64,000 nt of DNA, taken from the NCBI GenBank assembly GCA_900491605.1, contig UESW01004361.1:528886-592885 (forward strand), read 5' to 3'. The translations under genes were made by a program, and so were the position numbers. Below, piece after piece: positions 32,528-43,394 of this stretch (its first letter is position 1; each line of letters begins with the position of its first letter). The stretch is from Calamus simplicifolius. Its lineage: Eukaryota; Streptophyta; Magnoliopsida; Arecales; Arecaceae. Under the pieces are notes generated by a model. That model had not been told where the DNA came from. It did not search any database and saw nothing but the letters and a program-made list of their open reading frames with translations.

Positions 32528-33997
32528 TGTTGGCCCAGATAGCAACCCAAGAGGAGGGATGAATTGGGTTCTTTTTTTTAAAAAAATTAAATACATTAAA
32601 ACTTAAAGTCAATTAGGTGTACAAGTGAAGGTGATGCAGTAAGTAAAGAACACAATATAAATGAGAGAGATTGAGAGATAGAGACAAAGGCATGAAAAAT
32701 ACACAAAGATTTATAGTGGTTCGGTGTATCCCACACCTACGTCCACTCTCAAGCAACTCTTGGGCCAACACTATAATTCTCTAATTATAGTCGAGTTGTT
32801 TTACAAGCTCACAACTCCAACTTATTGTTTTACACGAAATCACAACGAACCCAACAGGTTTTCACAGGCTCACCCGCACAAAACCTTAACCCAAGCTAAA
32901 CTAGCTTGTCCCCCGAGGTAAACTACCTCAACTAATTCAATCCCCTAATTGAATTAGACAAATAACAAATCAATTAAGAGTTTACAACAATAATAGCTCT
33001 TTAATTGAGCAAATAAGCAATGTAAGTAAATGGGAATAGAAAAGCCTGATTTCTGAAGCAATGTAGGCTTGAGCTTTTCTTCTTTTCTTCTCTTCTCCTT
33101 CTCTTCTGAATTGAATGGAATTAGAACACTTGAAGAGATTTTGGTGAAGAAACGATTGAAGATTTAGGGCTTTTCTCCTTCTTCTTCAAAACTAGGAAAA
33201 TCCTTTGAAATAGCTCTTTTGGCGCTTTTTGGATTCCTCTTTTAACTCTCAATAGTGATAGGCTTTGGCTCAGAAAATTTCTTGAAGTGAGATTTTTGAT
33301 TTCTCTTTCTTTCTTTTTGTTTCACTGTTTTTCCCGTTCTTGTTATTTCAAACGGTTCAATACTATTTTATAGGTATTTCAATCCAAGAGTAGGTGAAAA
33401 ATAGTCGTTGGAGTTGTCTTTGGATGAACCTTACCAAAAGAAAATAGATCCGTTAGAGGTTAGGTAAGAAAATATATCTGTTGAAAAACCTAAAATTCCA
33501 TTTCTGACGTGGAGGTGTCGGCTCCAAATCGAGTTTCCAAAAATAGTAATAAACGGTCTGTCAAGGTGTCGGTTCTAAGATTTTGAAGTGTCAGCTCAGC
33601 GAGATCTGGAGTCGGCTCTAACTTTCAGAAGGTATCGGCTCCGCCAGTGTCCAAAAAATTACTCTCTATAACTGGTCTGGAGTTGGCTACACACTCTGCA
33701 GGTGTCGACTCTAACTTTTCATGTGTCGGCTCCAGAAGTTTAGGTGTCGGCTCCGAACCGTGCCAAAAACAACACTGTTCTAATACTCTCTGGTATCGGC
33801 TCCAAGGACTTAGGGTGTCGGCTCCAAGTTCTGAACTTACATAAATTCCATTTAAATTCAACTTGAAACTGATTTTCTAAGTAACATATTGATGAGTAAC
33901 CAATCTTAATTCCTAAAACACTTATCAAATTTATCAGAAATATAAGGAATATACTCATGGCTTTTGTTAATCATCAAAATCAATAATTGGGTCAACA
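32528..33997 (-). repeat. 3' LTR of copia copy B
   Basis: 1470 bp. It reads TGTTGACCCAATTATTG ... CATCTGGGCCAACA on the minus strand apart from point changes (TATCTGGG here). A motif array at about 33510-33830 contains at least five exact GTCGGC, with a TATA box at about 33366-33376. Confidence 0.95.
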
Positions 33998-34012
33998 ATC
34001 TCCCCCTTTTTG
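33998..34012 (-). other. Polypurine tract of copia copy B
   Basis: The minus strand reads AAAAAGGGGGAGAT just before the 3' LTR. Confidence 0.85.
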
Positions 34013-35132
34013 ATGATGATAAAAACATTGAGTATATGCATGATTAATCAATAAAAGTTTCAAAACAGAGAAATTCTCATAGTTAAGCTCCCCCTAAATG
34101 AGGTAGCTCCCCTATGATACTCAAATTAACATCTCCTTATCATTAAAATTCATACAATTAAGTTCATTCAATGCTTGATACCAATTAATTAATGAAATTA
34201 TTCAATGTATATATAATTATCTCCTCTCCCCCTTGTACATTCAATTATAACTTTTATGCATATACAAATATCATTTACTTCTTCCCTTTTTTGTAATCAA
34301 CAAAAAGGTTAAGAAGTTGCAAATAATATAGATTAAAAGCAATGCATTAAACATTAAGTGAATCAAAATTCAATCCAAGTCACTCAATATCAAGTTCAAA
34401 GATAGTAAATATGATATTATTAAAGTATCAAAATATTACATCATAATTGCTTTCATACATCATTGAACTACAATAAAATGTTACTTCAATTACATCAAAA
34501 CATCAAAACATATTAAACTAAACATCAACTTCTAATTACCTCAAAAGCAAACTAAAATTCTAATAACCAAATCTAAGAAGTCTTTTCAATTCTTCTAAAA
34601 TCTTTCCCATTCCTTCCTTTTGAATCTTCATGAAGTCTTTTAGTCTGTCATCAATGAAAGCAGATGCAAAAATAATTTTCTCTTATAGCTCTGCATTGCA
34701 CTTTGAATAAATATCTGAGTTCCTCCTATATCCTTGATCTTTTCAAAAATAAGCTTTAAGTCCGACTTCAAAGCCTCTGAAGAAGTTTCAAAAGATGAAC
34801 CAAATCTGGTAACCTTGTCTTCTATAGAGTAGAGGATCTCCTTAATATTTAAAAATTTAGCATTAAACTTAGTTTTTATCCTTTCTTCATGACTAGCCAA
34901 TAGATTTTTAAGCTGCTCTAACTGAATATCAGAGAACCAGAAGAACTGTAAGAAGAGGGTGCAGAATCAGGTACAAATGTAGGTGCAGGTGCTAAGTCAC
35001 CAAGGGTGCCTCCAGGGGTACTGAACAACTCGGTGCATGCAAGTGATGCCTATCTGAGGGTCCTACCTCGGAAGGTCCATGGACCATAGAATCAGCTACA
35101 GTGGCTCTCGACTCATCCTGACCATTCCTTAA
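34013..35132 (-). other. 3' non-coding region of copia copy B
   Basis: Mostly AT-rich. The minus ORF at 34640-34900 has a helical, Lys-rich sequence (KTKFNAKFLNIKEILYSIED) that may be the C-terminal coiled coil of the envelope-like ORF, separated from it by stops. Confidence 0.4.
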
Positions 35133-35982
35133 CTAAATACCATTCACTTTCTTAAAACCCATTTGGTGCAAAGTAGCAGAATTGTAGTAGTCAGTGTGCC
35201 AAAGTCTCTTTAAGGGCTCATTCTCCAGAATGCTAACTCCTTGGCTTTGAAATACTCTCGTCAAAACCATGCCATAAGGAAGTGTAGCTCTCTTCCTGCT
35301 GCTTGCCTCTGCCATGTATCCAATTATCATCCCTGGTAGGTTAAGAGGTTGTCCCGTAATCACACTATCCATAACTACAATGTCTCGCTCCGAAACATAC
35401 TCAAATCGTCCAGACTTAGGAAACAAGATGACTACAAATATTGTGAAGCAATCTAAGCTCTAGGGGTAGCTGATTAGCACTTACTTCCTCAAATTCAGTC
35501 ATCTCTCTGCCAAGTAGTCTAGAAAGTGCTACACCCCTCTCACTATGTGAGCTCGCTATCAAACCAATAGCAGGAATTTCCAATAAGCTCCTTAAGATTT
35601 CCGCTGTCAATGGATTCTGGTGCCTCTGACTGAACTAACAAGCCCACCATCTCCTCTAGACAAATTGTTATAAAACTCTTTTACTTGGGTAAGTTGGGAT
35701 ATCCATTAAGCAAATTCGTTCCCAACCCATTTCCTTTAATTGTCTTCCTAAAGAAAAACCTTCTGAGACTAAAACGTCAAAATCTACTTTCCTACCAGTT
35801 ATAATGATTTTTTCTGCTAACAAATCAACTTAAGGGGATGAAGTAAAGGGATTCACACTTTGGGTTGAAGAAGAAGAGGTCAAAGACGAACTGGGCGAAG
35901 GTTGACGAGCCGAACGCCTCGCAGTCCTTCTCCCGGTCGTAATGGGTGCTCCAAAGGATGATCCACGGCACTTTGGTGCCAT
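35133..35982 (-). pseudogene. Envelope-like extra ORF (putative plant transposon protein domain)
   Basis: Minus strand, ATG at 35982 (MAPKCRGSSFGAP), then a Ser/Thr/Arg-rich N-terminus. After stops and frame changes near 35830 and 35630 the conserved part reads LRLLHNICSHLVSPKSG, ITGQPLNLPGMIIGYM and ATLPYGMVLTRVFQSQGV, ending at 35133. These blocks fit the 'putative plant transposon protein' domain (Transposase_32 type) encoded by the extra, so-called envelope-like ORF of SIRE elements. The role is unknown; no membrane segment is visible, so the name should not be read as proof of an envelope protein. Broken in this copy. Confidence 0.62.
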
Positions 35983-36059
35983 TGGAAGCAAGGGGATGGT
36001 AGATTTGAAGGATTCAAGGTTTGAGTGAAGTGGGGAAGAGTTTGGAGATGATTTGAAGA

Positions 36060-36290
36060 ATTTAGAAAATGAAATGTGTCGACTCTGCCCTAAAATAGTT
36101 AAACTGGGTCCACCAGGTGTCGACTCCCACAAAGTGAGGTGTTGACTCCAACTCGTTAAACAGTCAGCACTCAAAATGGAGTCAGCTCCGCAAAGCCAGG
36201 TGTCGGCTCCCAGAAATACAGATAGAGCAACACAAACAGGTGTCGACTCCACCAACTATGGTGTCGACTCCAAGATAGTTTCAGTGAAAA
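36060..36290 (-). promoter_or_regulatory. Internal copy of the GGAG(T/C)CGACACC motif array
   Basis: About seven motifs of the type GTCG(A/G)CTCC occur in 230 bases immediately upstream (in sense direction) of the envelope-like ORF start at 35982. The same motif family fills the LTR U3. It could be an internal promoter or a leftover LTR piece. Confidence 0.5.
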
Positions 36291-36447
36291 ATTGAAAGTT
36301 TCAAAGGATCCGAAACTTGTCAAAAAGGTTATCAAAATTTGAATAAATCAAGGGATTCATATTTCTAGATAAGATTTCCTTAGAATCATGAGAAAATTTT
36401 TAAGAAAAGTGATTGAAATCTAGATAATTGATCCTTGGAGGTTTAGA

Positions 36448-39400
36448 CTATTCTAAAGGATCACAAACTCCTAATTCACCTCTAAGATAGCAAAATCTTT
36501 CTTCACTAAGGGGTTTTGTAAATATGTCAGCTAATTGTTTATCAGTACAAACATAATCAAGACAAATGTCACCATTAGCTACATGTTCTCTAATAAAATG
36601 ATATCTAATTTCAATATGTTTAGTTCTTGAATGTTGTATAGGATTTTTAGTTAAATTGATTGCACTAGTGTTATCACATCTAATAAGAGTTTTATCAAGT
36701 GTTATGCCATAATCTTCAAGTTGTCGCTTAATCCAAAGGATTTGAGCACAGCAACTTCCAGCTGCAACATATTCTGCTTCAGCAGTAGATAATGCAACCG
36801 AATTTTGCTTTTTGCTAAACCATGAGATTAAGTTACTTCCTAAAAATTGATATGCACCACTTGTACTTTTTCTATCTAGTTTACATCCAGCATAGTCAGA
36901 ATCAGAATATGCAATCAAATTCAGTGTTGAGTCTCTAGAATACCATAATCCTACATTTTTAGTTCCACTTAGATATCTTAGTATTCTTTTTACAGCAATT
37001 AAATGAGATTCTTTAGGTTCAAATTGATATCTAGCATATAAACAAACAGCAAACATGATATCAGGTCTACTTGCAGTTAAGTAAAGTAGAGATCTGATCA
37101 TACTCTATAATGCTTTTGATCAACAGGCTTGCTGTCTTCATCTTTATCCAATTTGCATGAAGGACTCATTGGTGTTCTGAGAGGTTTGATTGATTCCATT
37201 CCAAACTTTTTGAGAATTTCCTTTGTGTACTTTGTTTGGTTGATGAAAATCCCCTCTCTCTCTTGTTTTATTTGTAGTCCTAGGAAGAAGTTGAGTTCTC
37301 CCATCATGCTCATCTCGAATTCACCCTGCATTAACTTAGCAAATTCTTAACACAAAAGATTATTAGTAGCACCGAATACAATATCATCTACATAGATTTA
37401 TACTACCAATAAATCTTTATCTTTTTTTTTCAAAAATAAGGTTTTATCAACATTTCCTCTAGAAAAATTATTTTCAATTAGAAATTTGCTTAACCTATCA
37501 TACCAAGCTCTAGGTGCTTGTTTTAAACCATAAAGTGCTTTGTGTAATTTAAAAACATGATTTGGAAGTTCATGATCTTCAAAACCAGGTGGTTGTTCTA
37601 CAAAAACTTCTTTATTTATAAAACCATTTAAAAATACACTTTTAACATCCATTTGAAATAAATTGATATTCATATGACATGCAAATGCAAGTAATAGTCT
37701 AATTGCTTCTAATCTAGCTACAGGTGTAAAAGTTTCATCAAAATCAATTCTTCTTCTTGATTATATCCTTTTGCAACTAATCTAGCTTTATTTCTAATTA
37801 CTATGCCATTTTCATCTAATTTATTTCTAAATACCCATTTAGATCCTATAACTGAGTGACCTTTAGGTCTATCAACTAAGGACCATACATTATTCCTAGT
37901 AAATTGATTTAATTCTTCTTGCATAGCTAGCATCCAATTACTATCTTTTTCAGCTTCTTCAATAGTTTTAGGTTCAATTTGAGATACAAATGCAAGATGA
38001 TTATTGATATTTCTCATAGATGATCTAGTTCTTACCTTGAGATGGATCACCTATAATCAATTCCTTTGGATGTCCATAGGCATATCTCCAATCTCTAGGA
38101 AGATCTATCTCATCATGATTAGTATCAATAACATCAACTCTAGGTGAATCATCATCTTTAGCTTCTTGTTCATGGTCTGAAGATACATCTATATTCAATT
38201 TTTTAATATCTCTCTCTAGCAAATTTGTATCTTCCTCATCATCAATCTTTTCTGAACTTGATGCTAAAGACTCATCAAAAACTACATGAATAGATTCTTC
38301 TACAATTAAGTTCCTCTTGTTAAATACTCTATAGGCTTTACTAGTTGTTGAATATCCTAAGAATATGCCTTCATCAGATTTTGCATCAAATTTTTTAAGA
38401 TTATCTTTGCCATTATTATGAATAAAACATAGACAACCAAATGCATGAAAATAACTGATGTTAGGTTTCCTATCATGCCATAGTTCATAAGGAGTTTTCT
38501 TAAGAATTGGCCTAATTAAAGGCTCTATTAAGGATGTAACATGCTGTGTTTATAGCTTCCGTCCAAAAGTACTTTGGGAGTTGGCTTTCACATAGCATGG
38601 TATGGACTATGTCTTCAATGTTCTATTCTTTCTTTCTACAACTCTATTTTATTGTGGTGTTCTAGGTGCAGAAAAATTATGATGAATGCCATGTTATATG
38701 CAGAAAGTTTCAAATAAATGATTTTCAAATTTTGTTCCATGATCACTTCTAAGAGACACTATGGTGTTGTTTTTCTCATTAGTGACTTTCTTGAAGAATT
38801 TCATGAATATAGGGAAAGTCTCATCCTTATGAGCTAAAAACAATACCAAGTGAATCTAGAATAACTATCTACTATAACAAGACCATATTTCTTTCCTCCT
38901 AGACTAGTGGTTCTAGTAGGTCCAAAGGATCCATGTGAGTAGTTCAAGTGGCCTAGAAGTGGAAACAATATTTTTATATTTGAAAGAGTTTCTAGTTTGT
39001 TTTCCAAATTGACATGCATCACAAATTCTGTTATTTTCAAAATCTAACTTTGGAAGTCCTTTAACTAAATCCATTCTAATTAATTTTGAAATTAAGTGTG
39101 TGCTTGCGTGACCTAATCTACGATGCCATAACCATCCGATCTCATTAACCTTAGCATTATCAGCAATTAAGCAATGATTACTAGTAGACAAATTGTCTAA
39201 ATCTATTAAGTATACATTGCCATTTCTATTTCCAACAAATATAATGCTATTGTCAATGTAATTAGAAACATAAGCTTCAAAGGAAACTTTGAAACCTTTA
39301 TCACACAATTGGCTAATACTAATTAAATTATGTTTTAAACCATCAACATATAAAATATTTTCTATAAAAGTGGATGGAGTTATTTGAATTTTATCAAATC

Positions 39401-39540
39401 CATAATTTGACCTTTACCATTGTCTCCAAATGTAACAACTCCTCTTTTATTTTCAAGGGTGATGAATTGTTCCTTGTCACCCGTCATGTGCCTTGAGCAA
39501 CCGCTATCAAGATACCACTTTCATTTTGATCTTTTGGCCG
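36448..39540 (-). pseudogene. copia copy B pol: protease, integrase, RT, RNase H
   Basis: In sense direction: protease DSG motif near 39505; GAG-pre-integrase block (WLWHRRLGHASTHLISKL) near 39115; integrase core with DSYSRFTW, where the first catalytic Asp is usual, near 38850; RT from about 38020 (WMLAMQEELNQFTRNNVW), then MDVKSVFLNGFINKEVF near 37650, with the YVDD region covered by a frame break near 37400; RNase H at 36448-37101 (ALSTAEAEYVAAGSCCAQ). The stop codon is at 36448. Many frame breaks separate the parts. The protein would copy and integrate the element. Confidence 0.9.
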
Positions 39541-39561
39541 TAAGATACTCCTGCAAGACAA

Positions 39562-41256
39562 TCAAACTTTTTGTTTAGGTACCCAAGCTTTCTTGGGTCC
39601 TTCATGGTTAGTAGCAATAAAGATTGTTCCTTTCGGAACCCATATTTTCTTTCCTTTAACACTTAAATTCTTATTAATTTTTCTAAAATTGCATTCATAA
39701 GATTTATGTCCCTTTTTATTGCAATGAAAACATGAAATATCATTTTTGCTTGGTTTCTTAATAAAGAAATTGTTTACATACTTTTGTTTCATATGAGGTC
39801 TATATCCTAGACCAGCTTTATCAAAATGCTCTTTGGCTACTTAACAATAAATTAAGTTTTTCTAAGCTATAAGTGAATCTATCAACTATATTCTTATATT
39901 ATCAACTTCTTTCTTTAGATTAAGGTTTTCATTTGAAATCAATTCTTTTTCTTTTAAAACATCTTCTTTTTCAGATTTCAGATTTTTAACCTCAAGAATT
40001 AGTTCATTTTTCTCTTTGATTAGATTTAAGTTTCAGTTTTTAAAGATTTATTTTTAATTCTTAAAACTTTGAAATCATTAATTAACTCATTGAAAGCTTC
40101 ATATAATTCATCAAAGGTAAAATCTTCATTGGGAGTTTTGAACTTACCTCGTCATCGTCTTTTGCCATGAAGCATATGTTTGCAACTTCCTTTTGATCTT
40201 CTTCAAATGAAGATTTTTCACTATCACTCCACGTTGCAACATAATCCTTCTTCTTCTTTTTGTAGGCTTTCTTCAATTAAGGACAATCTGATCTAAAGTG
40301 CCCCGGTTTCTTACATTCATAACATATGAGGGGGTCTTTTTCCTTGTCCTTGTCCTTCTCTTTTTCTCTTTCCATTTTGATTCCATATTTTCTTTTGTGG
40401 AAGGGTCTCCTTCTTTGCATGAATCTTTTAAACTTTTTAGCAAGGAGTGCAGTCTCCTCATCATCATTATCTTCTTCATCACTGCTGTTCTTTTCATTTT
40501 CTACAGCCTTGAAGGCAATTGTTCTCTTCTTCTTGACTTCTTCCTCTTGATGCTGCTTCATTGTCAGTTCATGGGTCATCAATGATCCAAGCAGCTCCTC
40601 CAAAGGTAATGTATTCAGATCTTTGGCTTCTTGGATGGCAGTTACTTTTGCTTCCCATGATCTTGGAAGAGACCTAAGAATTTTATGCACCAAATCAGAA
40701 TTAGTATAGGTCTTACCAAGACTTTTTAGACCATTAACTATATCAGTGAATCTAGTGTACATGCATGTGATTGATTCAGTTTGTTCCATGCTAAACAATT
40801 CATATTTGTGCACTAGAATGTTAATTTTTGATTCTTTTACTTGATTAGTACCCTCATGGGTAACTTCTAATCTATCCAAATTTCTTTTGCAGAAATACAT
40901 GTAAAAATTCTATTAAATTCATTAGCATCTAAAGCACAATATAAAACATTCATGGCTTTTGCATTAAGCTGAGCCATTTTTCTATCGTTCTCATTCCAAT
41001 CCCTTTCGGGTTTAGGAACTATTGAACCATCTACTATATGTGTGGGTGTGCTAGGTCCATTAATGATTACACTCCATAGTTCATAATCTAAAGCTTGAAT
41101 AAAAATTCTCATTCTAGCTTTCCAATAAGAATAATTTGAACCATTAAATAAAGGAGGTCTATTTAGTGGATTGACCTTCAGCAAATGAAGATCCAGCTTG
41201 AGCTGCCATTTGGATCTTTGACTCTTGATCGTTAGATCAAATTTGAATGAGCACAA
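39562..41256 (-). pseudogene. copia copy B gag with two zinc knuckles
   Basis: The gag start lies near 41214 (MAAQAGSSF), soon followed by a frameshift; the main frame then continues with LFNGSNYSYWKARM. The UBN2-type capsid region spans about 41170-40560. The first knuckle CYECKKPGHFRSDC is near 40280-40325. A coiled-coil region (39830-40275) has lost its frame. The second knuckle CFHCNKKGHKSYEC is near 39700. Compared with copy A it keeps CAG (40969-40971 on plus as CTG) where copy A has a stop. Confidence 0.9.
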
Positions 41257-41268
41257 GCTCTGATACCA
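41256..41268 (-). other. Primer binding site of copia copy B (initiator tRNA-Met)
   Basis: TGGTATCAGAGCT on the minus strand, two bases from the LTR. Confidence 0.93.
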
Positions 41269-41270
41269 AT

Positions 41271-42764
41271 TGTTGGCCCAGATGGCAACCCAAGAGGGGG
41301 GGTGAATTGGGTTCTTTTAAAAAAAAATTAAACACTTTAAAACTTAAAGTCAATTAGGTGTACAAGTGAAGGTGATGCAGTAAGTAAAGAACACAATATA
41401 AATGAGACAGATTAAAAGATAGAAAGATAGAGACAAAGGCACGACAAACACACAAAGATTTATAGTGGTTCGGTGTATCCCACACCTACGTCCACTCCCA
41501 AGCAACTCTTGGGGCAACACTATAATCCTCTAATTATAGTTGAGTTGTTTTACAAACTCACAACTCTAACTTGTTGTTTTACATGGATCACAACGAACCC
41601 AACAGGTTTTCACAAGCTCACCCGCACAAAACCTTAACCCAAGCTAAACTAGCTTGTCCCCGAGGTAAACTACCTTAACTAATTCAATCCCCTGATTGAA
41701 TTAGACAAACAACAAATCAATTAAGAGTTTACAACAATAATAGCTCCTTAATTGAGCAAATAAGCAATGTAAGTAAATGGGAATAGAAAAGCCTAATTTT
41801 GAAGCAATGTAGGGCTTGAGCTTTTCTTCTTTTCTTCTCTTCTCCTTCTCTTCTGAATTGAATGGAATTAGAACACTTGAAGAGATTTTGGTGAAGAAAC
41901 GGTTGAAGATTTAGGGCTTTTCTCCTTCTTCTTCAAAACTAAGAAAATCCTTTGAAATAGCTCTTTGGCGCTTTTTGGATTCCTCTTCTAACTCTCAATA
42001 GTGGATAGGCTTTGGCTCAGAAAATTTCTTGAAGTGGGATTTTTGATTTCTCTTTCTTTCTTTTTGTTTCACTGTTTTTCCTGTTCTTGTTATTTCAAAT
42101 GGTTTAATCCCATTTTATAGGCATTTCAATCCAAGAGTAGGTGAAAAATAGCCGTTGGAGTTGTCCTTGGATGAACCTTACCAAAAGAAAATAGATCCAT
42201 TAGAGGTTAGGTAAGAAAAATATATCCGTTGGAAAACCTGAAATTTTGTTTTTGACATGGAGGTGTCGGTTCCAGGTCTTCATGTGTCAGCTTCAAATCA
42301 GGTTTCCAAAAATAGTAATAAACGGTCTGTCAAGGTGTTGGCTTCAAGATTTTGAAGTGTCGGCTCGGCGAGATCTGGAGTCGGCTCTAACTTTCTGAAG
42401 GTGTCGGCTCCGACAGTGTCCGAAAAATCACTCGTTGTAACTGGTCTGGAGTCGGCTCCACACTCTGCAGTGTCGACTCTAAATTTTCATGTGTCGGCTC
42501 TAGAAGTTTAGGTGTCGGCTCCGAACCGTGCCAAAAATAATACTATTCTGATACTCTCTAGTGTCGGCTCCGAGGACTTAGGGTGTCGGCTCCAAGTTCT
42601 GAACTTATATAAATTCCATTTAAATTCAACTTGAAACTAATTTTCTAAGTAACATATTGATGAATAACAATCTTAATTCCTGAAACACTTATCAAATTTA
42701 TTAGAAACATAAGGAATATACTCATGGCTTTTGTTAATCATCAAAATCAATAATTGGGTCAACA
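41271..42764 (-). repeat. 5' LTR of copia copy B
   Basis: 1494 bp, co-linear with the 3' LTR. The motif array lies at about 42260-42600. It ends next to the TAAAG target duplication. Confidence 0.95.
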
Positions 42765-43064
42765 TAAAGATATGAGATCAAATGTGTTAATTATATTTTT
42801 ACCAAACCTTTTCTAATTTGATAGTTAATGAGTATGGAAATAAGAAGTTATTTCAAAAACATACTTATTAATCAAGAAAAGTCTCAGTTTAACTAAGTGT
42901 GCAAGCTGACCTACTCTACGACAACAGACTTGTACATGGCTAGTTGAATTATCGAAGGAATAGAATTTCAGTTTTTCTTGTATTTTTCCTAAATTATTCA
43001 ATTATTTTTTGAAATCTCTATTCCAAAAATTTATAAACATTCATCTTGACTAATTTTTCAAAAA

Positions 43065-43394
43065 ATGGCCTTAAGCAATCCCATTACTTCTCTGCTTTCT
43101 AGCAACACCCTAACTAAGGAAAACTATCCCAAAAGAAAATCTGATCTTGATATTTTGACTATTAAGAACATAAAATTTAGTATCACTAAGCCAACCCTCA
43201 CTGCTAGTCGTAATGTTAAAGAACATTATGATAAGTGGCAAATTGCCACAAACCAAATGAAAGAGAAGAAGCCAAAGGGCAAATGCTTCCACTGTAATGT
43301 GGTAGGGCATTGGAAGAGAAACTGCTATAAGTATTTGGTGAAAGAGAAGAAGAAAAATAGTAAATATAATTTACTTGTACTGAAGCTTGTCTAG
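43065..43394 (+). pseudogene. Old copia gag, internally deleted
   Basis: The 109-codon frame starts MALSNPITSLLSSNTLTKEN, like other plant copia gag N-termini. It jumps to KEHYDKW and a CCHC knuckle CFHCNVVGHWKRNC. The capsid middle is missing, so it is much shorter than the usual 200-300 residues. Confidence 0.8.

Larger units (their letters stand above)
32528..42764 (-). mobile_element. Complete Ty1/copia SIRE-type element, copy B
   Basis: 10237 bp on the minus strand with LTRs at 41271-42764 (5') and 32528-33997 (3') and a perfect 5-bp target duplication TAAAG (32523-32527 and 42765-42769). Order in sense direction: LTR, Met primer site, gag, protease, integrase, RT, RNase H, envelope-like extra ORF, polypurine tract, LTR. 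The extra ORF after RNase H and the large LTRs place it in the SIRE/Maximus group. Frameshifts occur in gag and pol. Confidence 0.96.

Noticed and set aside
35133..35982. True viral envelope gene in copia copy B
   Set aside because: No signal peptide, membrane segment or fusion-like features are visible; it fits the plant transposon domain called envelope-like by position only.
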